From the NCBI GenBank assembly GCA_002964805.2, contig PUDQ02000032.1:930001-994000 (forward strand): a stretch of 64,000 bases of DNA, in the 5' to 3' direction. Below are positions 1 to 9,666 of this stretch, one piece after another. This DNA is from Trametes villosa (taxonomy: Eukaryota; Basidiomycota; Agaricomycetes; Polyporales; Polyporaceae). Under the pieces are notes generated by a model. The model was not told the origin of the DNA. It worked only from the letters and a program-made list of their open reading frames with translations, and did no database searches. Made by a program: the position numbers and the translations under genes. How positions within the stretch are numbered: position 1 is the first letter of the stretch; the number at the start of each line of letters is the position of its first letter.

Positions 1-456
1 TCGTGCTCACTCCAGGCGAAGGGGACCCGGTTATATGCCCCAGCCTTACCACGCTCTACGTCGAAGCAGGACCGAAGGAGCTCGACGGTTTGTCCCCAAC
101 CATCATCGAGATGCTCGCCGCTCGAGCGGAAGCAGGGGCGCCGGTCAAGTCCCTCACGTTGCGGGTCTTACCGTCTACAGATACTACGCAGAGGCCGCAG
201 AGGAAGAGAAAAAGAGATGCCGAGCCTCACAGCGAGCCCCCAGCTTCGGACGACAATCGGCGAGCTCGAGCTTCGGACGACGTTCAGCGCGGCTGGAGAC
301 CATGTGGAGGACCTGCAACTCGAGTTCGAGTCCGCAGCATCAACTCCGAGGGAGCCGACTCACTCGATGTCAGGGACCCCATGGGACCTCTCAGAGGAGA
401 TGGAGAACTTCTGGATCGTACCGGAAAGCGAACGCCCGCCGTGGCTCGGGAACTAA
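1..456 (+). pseudogene. 3' end of an F-box/LRR-like gene, cut by the window edge and frameshifted
   Basis: Only the C-terminal part is inside the window. It aligns with the last 140 or so residues of the F-box proteins at 29-40 kb: the shared pattern runs from LSPTIIEMLAARAEAGAPVK to the closing WDLSEEMENFWIVP and RPPWLGN. The first part (up to about position 235) reads in the frame starting at base 3. The closing part (from about 240 to the TAA at 454-456) reads in another frame. A C5 run at 237-241 and an A5 run near 209-213 are plausible indel sites. A 27-bp near-tandem duplication (13-bp core AGCTTCGGACGAC at 242 and 269) lies at the break. No splice sites explain the frame change, so this is either a decayed copy or a sequencing error. 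It is the only copy of this subfamily on the plus strand and faces the SDR gene tail to tail. Confidence 0.7.
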
Positions 457-723
457 CCACAGGTACAATTGTTCTTTTACCCGTATGACCGAGTATGCTG
501 AACGCCGCCCTCTAGCCGCAACACCGAGCGCAACGTCGATGTAGACCGGGCGTGCAAGTGACGGACACCCGTTCGCAGTGTACACGTCCACAATTCCGAC
601 TTTGTATGCGTTCAATGCGATTGTTGACTTTTCCGCCTACCCACTGCGCCTTCCTGACTACGTTTTCGCTGACACGACAAACCAGCCATAGTTCATTGTC
701 GAAGTGATGGTCGACAGGACTAT

Positions 724-1745
724 TCACGCCGTAGCCCTGGAGAACCGCCGCCACATCAACCACAGCACGAGGGCCCTTGGGAGCCACAGCAGCACCCGGT
801 ACAGCGCCGTCTTTCCGCCCAGCATCAGTTCTCGCGGCGGCCTCGGCTGGAGGGTGCTCCGCACGACACGGCGCGCGTACTCGTCCGTGGGCATGCTGTC
901 TGCGCCCTGGCTTGCGCTGATGCGCTCGACGATGTTCGGCAGGAAGCGCGTGTAGAGGCTGTCCGGCGGGAGCGCGGCGAACGTCGAGAGCCGGTTGTTC
1001 GCGAGGTTGGAGCGCACCGCACCGGTGGTGACGGAGACGACGGCGATGTTGAGCGGGGCGCACTCCATGTAGAGCACCTCCCCGAGCGAGTGCAGCGCCG
1101 CCTTGGTTGAGGCGTAGATACCCGCCCACGGTGTTGGGCTGCGAAATTCCGGGGGGATGAGTTAGCTCGCGCCCAGAACTACCCACCCTTATGGGCGAAG
1201 GAACGCACACGTAGGCTTGAACGGAGCTGATGTTAACAATCGTGCCGCTCTTGCGCGCGGCCATGTGCGGGATGACCGCCTTGCACATCCGGATGATCGA
1301 GAACACATTCGCGTCGTATGTGCGCTTGATCTCGTCCATTGACACGTCGATTATGGGACCTACAAGAGCAAGGCGTCACCTGTTAACCTGATAGCTCTGC
1401 GTGATGCAGGCCTTCGGACCTACCGGTGCACAAGACCCCAGCGTTGTTGACGAGGACGTCGATTTTGCCTTCCTTTTCGACGATGGTGCGCACAACCTCT
1501 TGGACATTTTCCTCATCCAGAACGTCCAGAACGAGCTTTTCAACGGTGTGTTTAAAGCCGTTCATGGCCTCGAGCCGGCGCGCCGTTGCGTACACCTTGC
1601 ATCCCTGGGCGGCATACTCCTCACATCTGGCGGACTTCATCAGTATTCAATGCATCATATCCGATTTCCCTACTTACAATGCGAATCCTATGCCGCCATT
1701 AGAGCAGCCGGTCACCAGCACGACTTCGGGAGAGGCGGGCGCCAT
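724..1745 (-). CDS. short-chain dehydrogenase/reductase, AYR1-like
   Basis: Predicted NADP(H)-dependent oxidoreductase of the classical SDR family, 278 aa. Exons, 5' to 3': 1745-1678, 1626-1424, 1359-1209, 1138-724. The introns are 51-70 nt and all GT-AG; joining them gives one frame ending in TGA at 724-726. Visible motifs are the cofactor-binding TGCSNGGIG near the N-terminus, NNAG, the catalytic serine in NISSV, and the catalytic YASTK. The C-terminal hydrophobic segment (LYRVLLWLPRALVLWLM) and overall order match 1-acyldihydroxyacetone-phosphate reductase (yeast Ayr1, lipid droplet/ER membrane). The substrate is inferred from this family resemblance only. Part of the 3' end is duplicated as a relic at 28.9 kb. 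Confidence 0.85.
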
Positions 1746-1801
1746 CGTCTAACCGCTGGCAGGGCTTGGGTGTGGTTTGAGACAAGCTACCATGTACTGT
1801 A

Positions 1802-2080
1802 CTGTGCCCACCAGACGTTAGGCGATGTCCCCTGTCCCCGAGGGGTCATCGCGTCGCCTATACGGGCGCTTGTCCCCATGTCCCCGGCCACCCATCGCCT
1901 ACCTGTTCCTGCCCGATTTGGTATAAATTTTGGGCGCTTCGTTCTCTCGGGCGCTTCTGCTCTCCCTAGCCAATGATATCGCCTATGTCCCCCTGTCCCC
2001 GGCCACCCATCGCCTATGGCCCCCCTTCCCACGCCCTAATCTAGGGTTACATCGCTTCGCCTAACGTCTGGTGGGCACAG
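1802..2080. mobile_element. MITE-like element 1, TA-flanked
   Basis: A 279-bp non-coding element with perfect 24-bp terminal inverted repeats: left arm 1802-1825 begins CTGTGCCCACCAGACGTTAG, and the right arm 2057-2080 is its exact reverse complement. TA flanks it at 1800-1801 and 2081-2082, consistent with a TA target duplication as made by Tc1/mariner-type transposases. Inside, the 20-mer GTCCCCGGCCACCCATCGCC occurs at 1880-1899 and 1995-2014. It has no coding capacity, so it would be a non-autonomous element. Confidence 0.7.
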
Positions 2081-2082
2081 TA

Positions 2083-2318
2083 GATTACATTTGAAAGCGG
2101 CGCGTCACGTGTCACAAGGGGGTCCGCCGCTCCGGATTTTGACCCCTGTCACAGGTCACTGAGGCCGTCGGACCCCTAAGCGCCCGTCTGGACCGGTCGT
2201 TTCGGGCGCCTAAGTGCCATTTTCGGTAAGTGTCATGGGCGCTTAGGGCCGCCGCCGCTTCGCCGCTTTCGATCCACCGTGTCACAGTGTCACACCCCCG
2301 CCGCTTTCAAATGTAATC
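2083..2318. mobile_element. MITE-like element 2, TA-flanked
   Basis: A 236-bp element abutting element 1 and sharing its TA. Perfect 20-bp terminal inverted repeats: left arm GATTACATTTGAAAGCGGCG at 2083-2102, right arm 2299-2318. TA flanks it at 2081-2082 and 2319-2320. Subterminal GTGTCAC-type motifs occur at both ends. It has no open frame. Its arms differ from those of element 1, so it is a second family, apparently inserted at the TA bordering element 1. Confidence 0.7.
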
Positions 2319-3599
2319 TACAGTACCGGGTGCCGTCAGTCGCCGGGACCATCCCCGAGAAGATATCCGTGGGTTTCAGTCATGTGCCCACGCAGCATAC
2401 ACCAGGCACGGTTATCTGGCTGTCGTAAACTCGACGTCGCAGGTCAGGCTATTGCACTAGATAAGTCTGTAGCGCCGACGAGCGGCATTCCCCGCTACCG
2501 GAGCTTACGAGCTTAGAGAAGGGCATGGCATTGGAGGGCGATGATCATGATACAGCTAGTAGGCGTACCGGAGCTGCAAATCCAGAAATATTTCGACAAG
2601 CGATGTTCATATCTCCTAGTGACAGTGTGGACCCAGAGTACTTACTCGCGAATTACCGTGTAGCATGTAGACGGACAGAAAACTGCCCCTGTGCGTAGTG
2701 TGAGTGAGATACTACAGTAATGCTCGGCCTCACTGATGAAGAGGAGCTCGGGAACGGAATCCACCCATGTTCTGTGCAATATGGGGGGATGGCAGCATAA
2801 ACCATCCTCCGGAGGCCATCAGGATCGTCGACGGTGCAGTACTCCCGCCGTGGCCTTCCGCAGGCCCAGAAACGAGTTCGCGCCCGAGAGGAAATTGCGA
2901 TCATGGGCGTGCCGCAGCGCGCAAAGGCCATTCGGACGCAGCGGCTGATAGTATCCGGATGAAGCGCAGGGTCCATAGAGTGGTCTACCTGCTGTCGACG
3001 ATGGCTTCTCGAGAAAGCTCCTCCGTAATTTGAAAGGCAATCACAGAGCACTAGTGAACTGTGAGCCTCACTGAGCAAAGGGTGCATGTGCAGCAGCCTC
3101 ACACAGCCAAAGCCGCAGGAGGCCGCAGGCCGAGCGGCCCGAGCGAGGCGATGCGAGTGTGGGAAAGGCACGTGATAAATCATGTGACCTTGACCCAAAA
3201 TCCGGGGGGAGGTAAGACATCCCAAAGACCCACTACCGTTACCGGTAGCGGGAATGTTGGGAGGTACAAGGTAGCGATGAGGATGTGCCAATAGTGACTA
3301 CAAGCTGCATTCGAAGAGGATATCGCTGATGATCATATTGCATTCAATGCATTGGGCAAATTTAGGCCGCAACACGTGTGAATGACGATGCACCGGCTCT
3401 CTGCAGACACTTGGTCGCTGGCCTGACGGTCATGACATCGGAAACGCCTGAGCAGTGGTAGATTATAGAATCCTGCTAAATGTACCTACTAATGATTAGA
3501 TGTGGCCGCATTCTATCAGCCAAGCCCATACAATACTTTCCCCCACCCGACACCACCATGCCCAAACCCCCAAGCAGTCAGCAGCCTTGGTCCCACGGC

Positions 3600-5653
3600 C
3601 TACGCCTTGAGCGCGCCCACCTTCCTGCGCACGACCCGCGCCTTCTCCGACCCGCGGCCCTTGACCTTCCCGAATACGACGACCTTCCCGTCCTCGCCCG
3701 CGCGCCCAGAGCGGCCCGCACGGTGCAGGAAGTCGACCATGTTCCGCGGCTCGTCGACGATGAAGACGTGCTTCACGTCCGGCGAGAAGTCGAGCCCGCG
3801 CGAGAGCAGCGACGTCGTGATCATCACGTGCGGCACCTCCTTGACCTCGTCCATCGTCCTCACACCACCCGCCACCGGGGCCTCAGCGGATTCCGCGCTA
3901 GGAGAGGCGTCCTCGTCCGCCTTGCGCACGCGCAGGAAGCCGTCGAGGTGGTGGTTCGAGCCGCGCTTGCGCGCGTCGCTCGCGCTGGTGAGCGCGACGT
4001 TCGCGACGCCGCGCTCGCGGAGCGCCTCGCCGAGGTTCTCGACGCGCCCGCTCTTGTTGCAGAAGACGAGCACGCGCGAGAGCGGGCGGTTGTGCTGCAG
4101 GTCCTCGAACCACACGCGCCGGAGGCGGTGCTCGACGTCCGCGTCGCGGTTCCCGCCCGTCCAGTTGAAGTTCTCCGTCTGGAGCGTTGACGGCAGCCGG
4201 TGCAGGCGCGGCGAGGCGAGGCGGGTCAGTGTGGGGTGGAACCTGTCCATGTATGCGGCGAGCGAGGAGGGGATCGTCGCGGACGTCAGGAGGAGGTTGA
4301 ACGGGTAGTTGAGCGGCGTGGGTTCGGCCTTGGTGTCCGTCGTGCTCAGGTTCAGCTCAGGCTCGAAGGCGACCGGGTGCCCGCGAGCTGCGCTGATCTC
4401 CGCGAGGATCGAGCGAGTCGCCTCCTGGAAGTCGGGATCTGGACGGGGATTAGCAGCCGCCGCAAAACACTAGACGCGCAGAGCTTACCAAAGAGAACAT
4501 CCGCCTCGTCAACGACGACCCATTCGATATCCGTCAGTCCCATCTCGGGCTCGCCGACAGTGAACTTCCGTCGCGTGCGCTGTTCCCGCTTGTCGCCCCA
4601 CGTGTCCTCGATATTCCTCGTCTCGTAGTCCCAGCCGCGGCCGCGGATCAGCTCAAGCACCTTCGACGGCGTGCTGACCAGAAGATCGACAGGGCGATGC
4701 TGTGGCCCCGGTCGCATGATGATCTCGGACGAGAGGTCGACGTCGCCCTCCGCTGTGTCGCCGATGGCGTCGGCCATTTTCGCTGCCGTCACCTTCTTGC
4801 GCGAGGGGGTGTTCGCTTGCGAGGCGCATATGACGCGCAGCTTCACGTTGTGCAGAAGCTCCTTTGCGAAACCGGAAAGCTGCCGCGAGAGCTCGTGCGT
4901 CGGCGCGAGCACGAGTGCGCGAGGGTTCATGGCGCGCCGCGGGACGGCCGGGTCGGCACTCGGACGGGGCGCGTCGCGCAGCTCGGCGAGCTTGAGGTCT
5001 TGCAGCAGAGGCAGGAGGTATGCCATGGACTTTCCGGACCCAGTCTCCGACGCGAGAAGGAACTGGCGGTACTGCGCCTGTTCCTCCGGTGTCGCGGATT
5101 CAGCCTTCACCAGGTGCTTGATCGCGAGGGCTTGGATTGGTGTCGGCTCCGCGTCAGGACCGAGGATGTCGTGAATGGACTTGACGAGCCCCTCCATAAG
5201 AGGCGGCGAGGCGAACTCTTCCGGAAGGTTGGCCGTCGGGACCGAGCGTTTCGAGATGTCGAAGTCCTCGCTGAGGGGATTGACTACCTTGGCCCTGTTC
5301 GAGTCGGAGTCGCGGCGCCGGTATTCAGAGTCTCCACGTCGACGGTCGGAGTCGTCGCGCCTATACCCGTCTCTGCTACCGCCTCGCGTGCGGCTGCTGG
5401 AGAGTTTGAATGCCCCCGGCAGATCACGCGAGCTTTCTGGCGACCTGATAGAAACGCGTCTGGCGTCCCGCTGGCCAAACCGTCTTGGCTTGGACTGTTC
5501 ATCATCCTCGGTGTTTCTTCCATAGTGAGGTAGGGGGTCGCGCTTGAACGAGGGCGCGACCTCGAGCTTCCCGGAAGACGACTTCAGGTCCTTCACGAGT
5601 CGAGTGCGCGACGGCGCCGCCCCTGCACGTTTCGTAAGGAAGCTCATAGACAT
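3600..5653 (-). CDS. MRH4: mitochondrial DEAD-box RNA helicase, MRH4-like
   Basis: ATP-dependent RNA helicase, 667 aa. Yeast Mrh4 acts in assembly of the large mitochondrial ribosomal subunit. Exon 1 is 5653-4489 and exon 2 is 4438-3600, with one 50-nt intron just after the DEAD box. In order: a basic start MSMSFLTKRAG compatible with a mitochondrial presequence, a low-complexity R/S/D region, the Q-motif region PTPIQALAI, Walker A ASETGSGKS, VVDEADVLF, SAT motif LTSATIP, RVLVFCNKSGR, SRGLD, and motif VI HRAGRSGRAG. The extra acidic/Ser insert between the RecA lobes is typical of the Mrh4 branch. The start codon is the first ATG of the open frame; a second ATG lies two codons later. It is divergent from the Tom6-like gene, with 380 bp between the starts. 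Confidence 0.87.
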
Positions 5654-6033
5654 ATGAGAATGAACTTACCAGAGTTGGCGTTGAACCTCTTGTACGACAA
5701 TGGCACAGAAGTATGCAGACATGCTACCACCAGTTCCGGTGGCAGATTCGCAGACCGCGCCGCGATACGGGAACCAGAAGAAAGCAACGACATTCCGAGC
5801 AGCCAAGGAGTAGCAGTGGGTACAGGTATCCGAGCACTTAGAGCATCTGCCTCGGAAGGTAGTGCACGCGCAGGAGGGTGAAGGGACGAGCGTCGAGGAA
5901 GAGGTCAAGAAAGCACGAGCGCTTCCACTGCCTTTGCCCGCATTTTTGAAAGCGCCCACAGCTCTGCGAGTTTCCGTCATCACCCTCTCCTCCGCCCTCC
6001 TCCGCCGCCCTCGCTCCTCGCCCGCACACCGAC
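5654..6033. promoter_or_regulatory. bidirectional promoter region of the MRH4-like / Tom6-like pair
   Basis: The 380 bp between two divergent start codons must hold both promoters and 5' leaders. No TATA box stands out. Open frames crossing it are not supported as genes. Confidence 0.45.
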
Positions 6034-6249
6034 ATGTCTCGCCGCGCAGCGCCCGTCTCGCCCTTTGGTGTCCCCCAGCGTCGCGCCATCCACGACCCCA
6101 ACGAGTCCGCCTTCTCGCGGTTCATGCGCGAGCAGGTCTGGGCGCCGGAGAACCTCCCCGGCAACATCAGCATCCTCACCGCCGTGTCGGTCTTCTTTGG
6201 CGGGATTGCGGCCATCAGGACATGGGGGGAGCTCATGATCCCTGCTTGA
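6034..6249 (+). CDS. TOM6: small tail-anchored mitochondrial protein, Tom6-like
   Basis: A 71-aa intronless gene. The protein has a soluble N-terminal half rich in R and P, then one hydrophobic segment, ISILTAVSVFFGGIAAI, and a short tail ending WGELMIPA. That order and the WGE-hydrophobic-P ending resemble fungal Tom6, a small subunit that stabilises the TOM import complex of the outer mitochondrial membrane. The match is by architecture and C-terminal pattern, so the assignment is moderate. A divergent neighbour with a mitochondrial role fits it. Confidence 0.6.
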   Translation: MSRRAAPVSPFGVPQRRAIHDPNESAFSRFMREQVWAPENLPGNISILTAVSVFFGGIAAIRTWGELMIPA

Positions 6250-7276
6250 GCACGTCGCTCAATGGAGACGGAGGTTGTGAATAGGAGGGTTTGGGGGAGC
6301 CCAGGGCAAGTGACAGTATTGTGGAGACAGTCATCGGTGAGTAGCTTAACCCTATGTTCTGTTATGCTCGCCATGTCTGAGTGTTTGCGACCCTCCCAGA
6401 ACCTCAATATACTCTCGACCGCCGCCATCACCTCAGCGCTGTTGGCCAAAACGATTGCACCCACGTCTTGTATCATAATCATCATTAATTCCGACCTCGT
6501 TCATGCTCCTAGACCCACACTCGATGAGCAGCCATGGCAGGCCTACGCCGTGTTAAGCCAACTGCAATAATATGATTGACTCGATCATGGTTCATAACAG
6601 AGTGCAGCCCCAAACTGCCTACTTAGGGTGTCAAACGTGTTCAGGACGGTGGCACTTGTCTACGCGAAGTCGAAAGCTTTGCTACGGGCAACGGCCCCCT
6701 CGCGGCGCACCTCCATCGCATCAACCGCGTCGGCGTTGTCGAGAGTGCGACAACGCGCCGGAGAAAGTCCTATACCTTGTGCAGCGTCTCCGCTACACTG
6801 CTGCGCCGGCGCGTCACCTCGGTCCTTCAAGTGGGGAGGTACGGGCGCAAGGTCGAGCTGTTGCTGAACGTTAACTCTAAGGCTGCCCTCGGGCCACTCT
6901 TCAAATCTCATACCGCAACTCGACGCATCGACGCAACTTTCGGCGCCCTCACTACAGGCAGCTCAACGGCGAGGGGAAACGCGCGCGCACTGGTAGGGCA
7001 ACCTACGGGGCATACAAGTCGCCCTATACACCAAATTCGCGCCACTAGCTAGTCTCCGTGGCTGACTGTAGGGTAGATGACAATCGATCTACCTATACAG
7101 CCACTAGCAGCACCTAACTCATCTCGTACGTGATGCTCACGTCCTTTTCTGTTGGCTAGGCCCTGGTGGGCAATTGACAAGTGTCAAAGGAAGAAAAAAG
7201 AGCTTTGTTTCTCCATTGCGCAGCATTGCCCTCAAGTATGTAACGAAGGTGGCCCTTCCCAACAATTCGCAAACTT
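6250..7276. other. intergenic, nothing supported
   Basis: Short overlapping open frames occur on both strands, but none has a recognisable domain or consistent splice structure. Confidence 0.4.
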
Positions 7277-7369
7277 CTATAGCGGTCGTATCATGCTCGT
7301 GTCCTGTAAGCTCCAGTACCTTTCCTCCTCCGTTATCTTCCAGTTAGCCATATCCGTCGCAAAAGGACT

Positions 7370-9254
7370 TTACGTCCCGTTATAGAGCGCGAGGTCCAAC
7401 TTCTCCACCAGCTCTTCTGCACCACTGAAGGCCGCCTTCACGCGCTCGAGCCAGGCTGCGGGCCCGCCGTTGACCTCTTCTCGGGACTTCCCGCGATCCG
7501 CCCGCATCGCCAGGTGCCGTATGGGCACCCCTGCATTCGCCCGCCCGCTCAGGATCTCGATAACACCCTCCGGGTAGAGCTCCTCGACCGTCTCCAGATC
7601 CTGCGGCACGTGGATGTAGAGCAAGTCCAGGAGCGGGCAGCAGACCGGACTGCCCTCGGCGGCTGGCGCGAGGAGCAGCCGTATGCGATCGATGAGTGTG
7701 TTGAAGAGAGGCGGGGTAGCGTCCACCCGAATCCGCAGGTTGATCAGAGATGGCAGGCGGTGGAGGACGTCGCCGAGTAAGTGCACCGCGTCTTCGCTGT
7801 TCACGGTCGTGATGAACGTGCGGATGGACGCTAGGGACACCAGCGCGCTCAGGCGGCGGAGCCATTTCTTTGGTTCCTCTGCATCCCAACGGGCATTGGA
7901 CGTGAACGCATTGAGCCACAGGCCGGAGAGAGCGCCGTCCATGGCGATGCACACGCGGTTCTTGCGAACCACGAACGCTAAGCGGTTGAGGCTCCGTGCG
8001 TACTCCTCAGGCAGCGGCTGCCAGTATTGCAGCAGGTCGGGGTCTCCGCTGGAATGTGAATGACGCAGGAAGACGGTCACGTTCACGGGGAAGCGGAGGT
8101 GGGAGAGGAGACTGACGGCCGTGTTCATGTCCCCGCCACCGCAGGCGAAACGTTTGAGGTGTGGGAGGGATACTCGCTTCAATGCATCGTTGGGCTGGGA
8201 GATGGAAGCGGCATCTGCGGATGCAATACCGAGGATATAGACGTATTGCGCACGAGGCGTGTTTGCTAGAAGCTGCAGAAGCTCCGTGATGGTCTCTGCG
8301 CGCCTGCTTCTGAACGCTAGGGATAGGTAGAGGTGGGTCAGGTCGGGCAGTTGCATGTTGGAGGGTGGCAGCCACATGCTCGAGCTGGAATAGATAGCCA
8401 AGGCACGTAGGGGCACCGTACGCTGTTTGTACACTGTGAACAGACCCGTGGCTGGCTGGGCCGGGGTAGGATACGGTTCCACATTCGTATCGAGACAGCG
8501 CGCGCGCATCGTGAGGCATTCCAGGGCCGTACCGTCGAATTGCAGCGAATTCGGCTCAAAGTAGCGGCCGTCCGCCTTCGAGACATTGATGTCGAGGCGA
8601 CGAACCCGGAGGCCATCCTCTCGTAGCAGGCCCAGCGTATACGCATCGTCCGCCTTTGTAAGCTCGTAGAACAGCGGGGCCGAACCAGAGCGAGCCCGGA
8701 ACGCGTCGATCCGCGGATGGTTGCGATCGCTGAGACAGGTCCAGAGGAGAGGCGACGAGAGGGCGGCGTCTCTCCAGGCCTGGCAGACGTGGGTGATATT
8801 CAAGAGGTCGACGAAAGAGACGTGCTGGTGTTGCCGCACGAAGTTGTCGCGTTTGGGATCCGGAACGTGGACACGGACAGCAGCGTACTGGAAGATACGC
8901 ACGAGGAGCTCTGAAGGGAGTCTGTTGGCCGGCATGAGCGAGTTGATGCGGATATTCAAGGCCGAAAGCGCGTCGACCATGATTCTGGCCAAAGATAGGA
9001 GCTGTAAACGACAGGTCAGCTTAGCCTCAGCGTGGAGGGATACCAAGACGTCGAGACCCGTGCACTCACCTCCTGTAGACTTTCCACAGCCCAAGGGTGT
9101 CAGCGCTGAGCGCACATTGTGAGGCCAGTAAATGAATAAGCTGAACGTACGACATGAGGGGTATGTCATGCCGGAGCGCGTCCTTCAACAGGTCCATGAG
9201 ATCGATAGAAGCGATTTTTTGGGGGATCGCGTTCGTCGTGTCGCAGAAGGCCAT
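7370..9254 (-). CDS. F-box/LRR-like protein, array member A, with an early stop
   Basis: Predicted substrate-binding subunit of an SCF ubiquitin ligase. Exons: 9254-9151, microexon 9079-9070 (10 nt, TCTACAGGAG), 9001-7370. The first exon encodes MAFCDTTNAIPQ to LMDLLKDALRHDIPLMS. The large exon holds the F-box (NRLPSELLVRIFQYA, then ITHVCQAWRDAAL, LLWTCLSDR) and a long leucine-rich region. Without the microexon the frame is lost. The frame ends at TAA 7370-7372 after 581 codons, whereas the same frame downstream codes for a stretch matching the tail of member B (for example EEERYWSLQDTSMIRP) up to TAG 7277-7279. The last 30 or so residues are therefore cut off by a nonsense codon. Substrate unknown. 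Confidence 0.8.
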
Positions 9255-9666
9255 CACTTGAGGGGTATACCGTCTACACTTATTGTAGAATCTTCAAATT
9301 CAGGCGGCCTCGGAATTATCAAGAAGAGATCAGGTTATGGATTCCTGGGCGAAGAACCGACAACGAGGTCGATGGTGCGTGTTAACGTTCAGATCTGCAG
9401 AGCGGGGATATGGGTCTGTCGTTACGATCGAGGTCAGAGTACAAGCTGGCAAGCGCTAGCAGTACTTACTGTATCTGCAAGTCTTCCAGGCTGTCATTGA
9501 TTCATTTGCTAAGCCATTATACGCAACCAATCTGACTTTGTAGTGATTCTCTATAACCGAGACTTACTTCACTTATGTAGGTTAGTACGCTATCTTGTTG
9601 TCTCGACCAGCGGCGCGACACTGCTCATACCGAAGCCAACCGCCTTCCCAATAACGGCCCAGATAT
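9255..9666. other. spacer between F-box genes A and B
   Basis: This holds the upstream region of A and the downstream region of B. No separate gene is seen. Confidence 0.4.

Larger units (their letters stand above)
1746..3599. other. gene-poor intergenic stretch with two MITE-like elements
   Basis: Apart from the two inverted-repeat elements at 1802-2318 I see no supported gene. Open frames on both strands around 2650-3300 have shadow-like composition, no recognisable domain and no intron structure. Confidence 0.5.

Noticed and set aside
512..1345. A 277-codon minus-strand frame covering part of the SDR gene
   Set aside because: It is correct only within exon 3. Beyond that it reads through an intron and then exon 4 in the wrong frame.
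2653..3291. A 212-codon open frame on the minus strand
   Set aside because: No domain, irregular composition, overlapping frames on the other strand and no splice context. Probably chance.
5654..5740. An extra N-terminal exon for the MRH4-like gene using the GTAAGT near 5669
   Set aside because: The resulting intron would be only about 27 nt. The ATG at 5653 already gives a plausible presequence.
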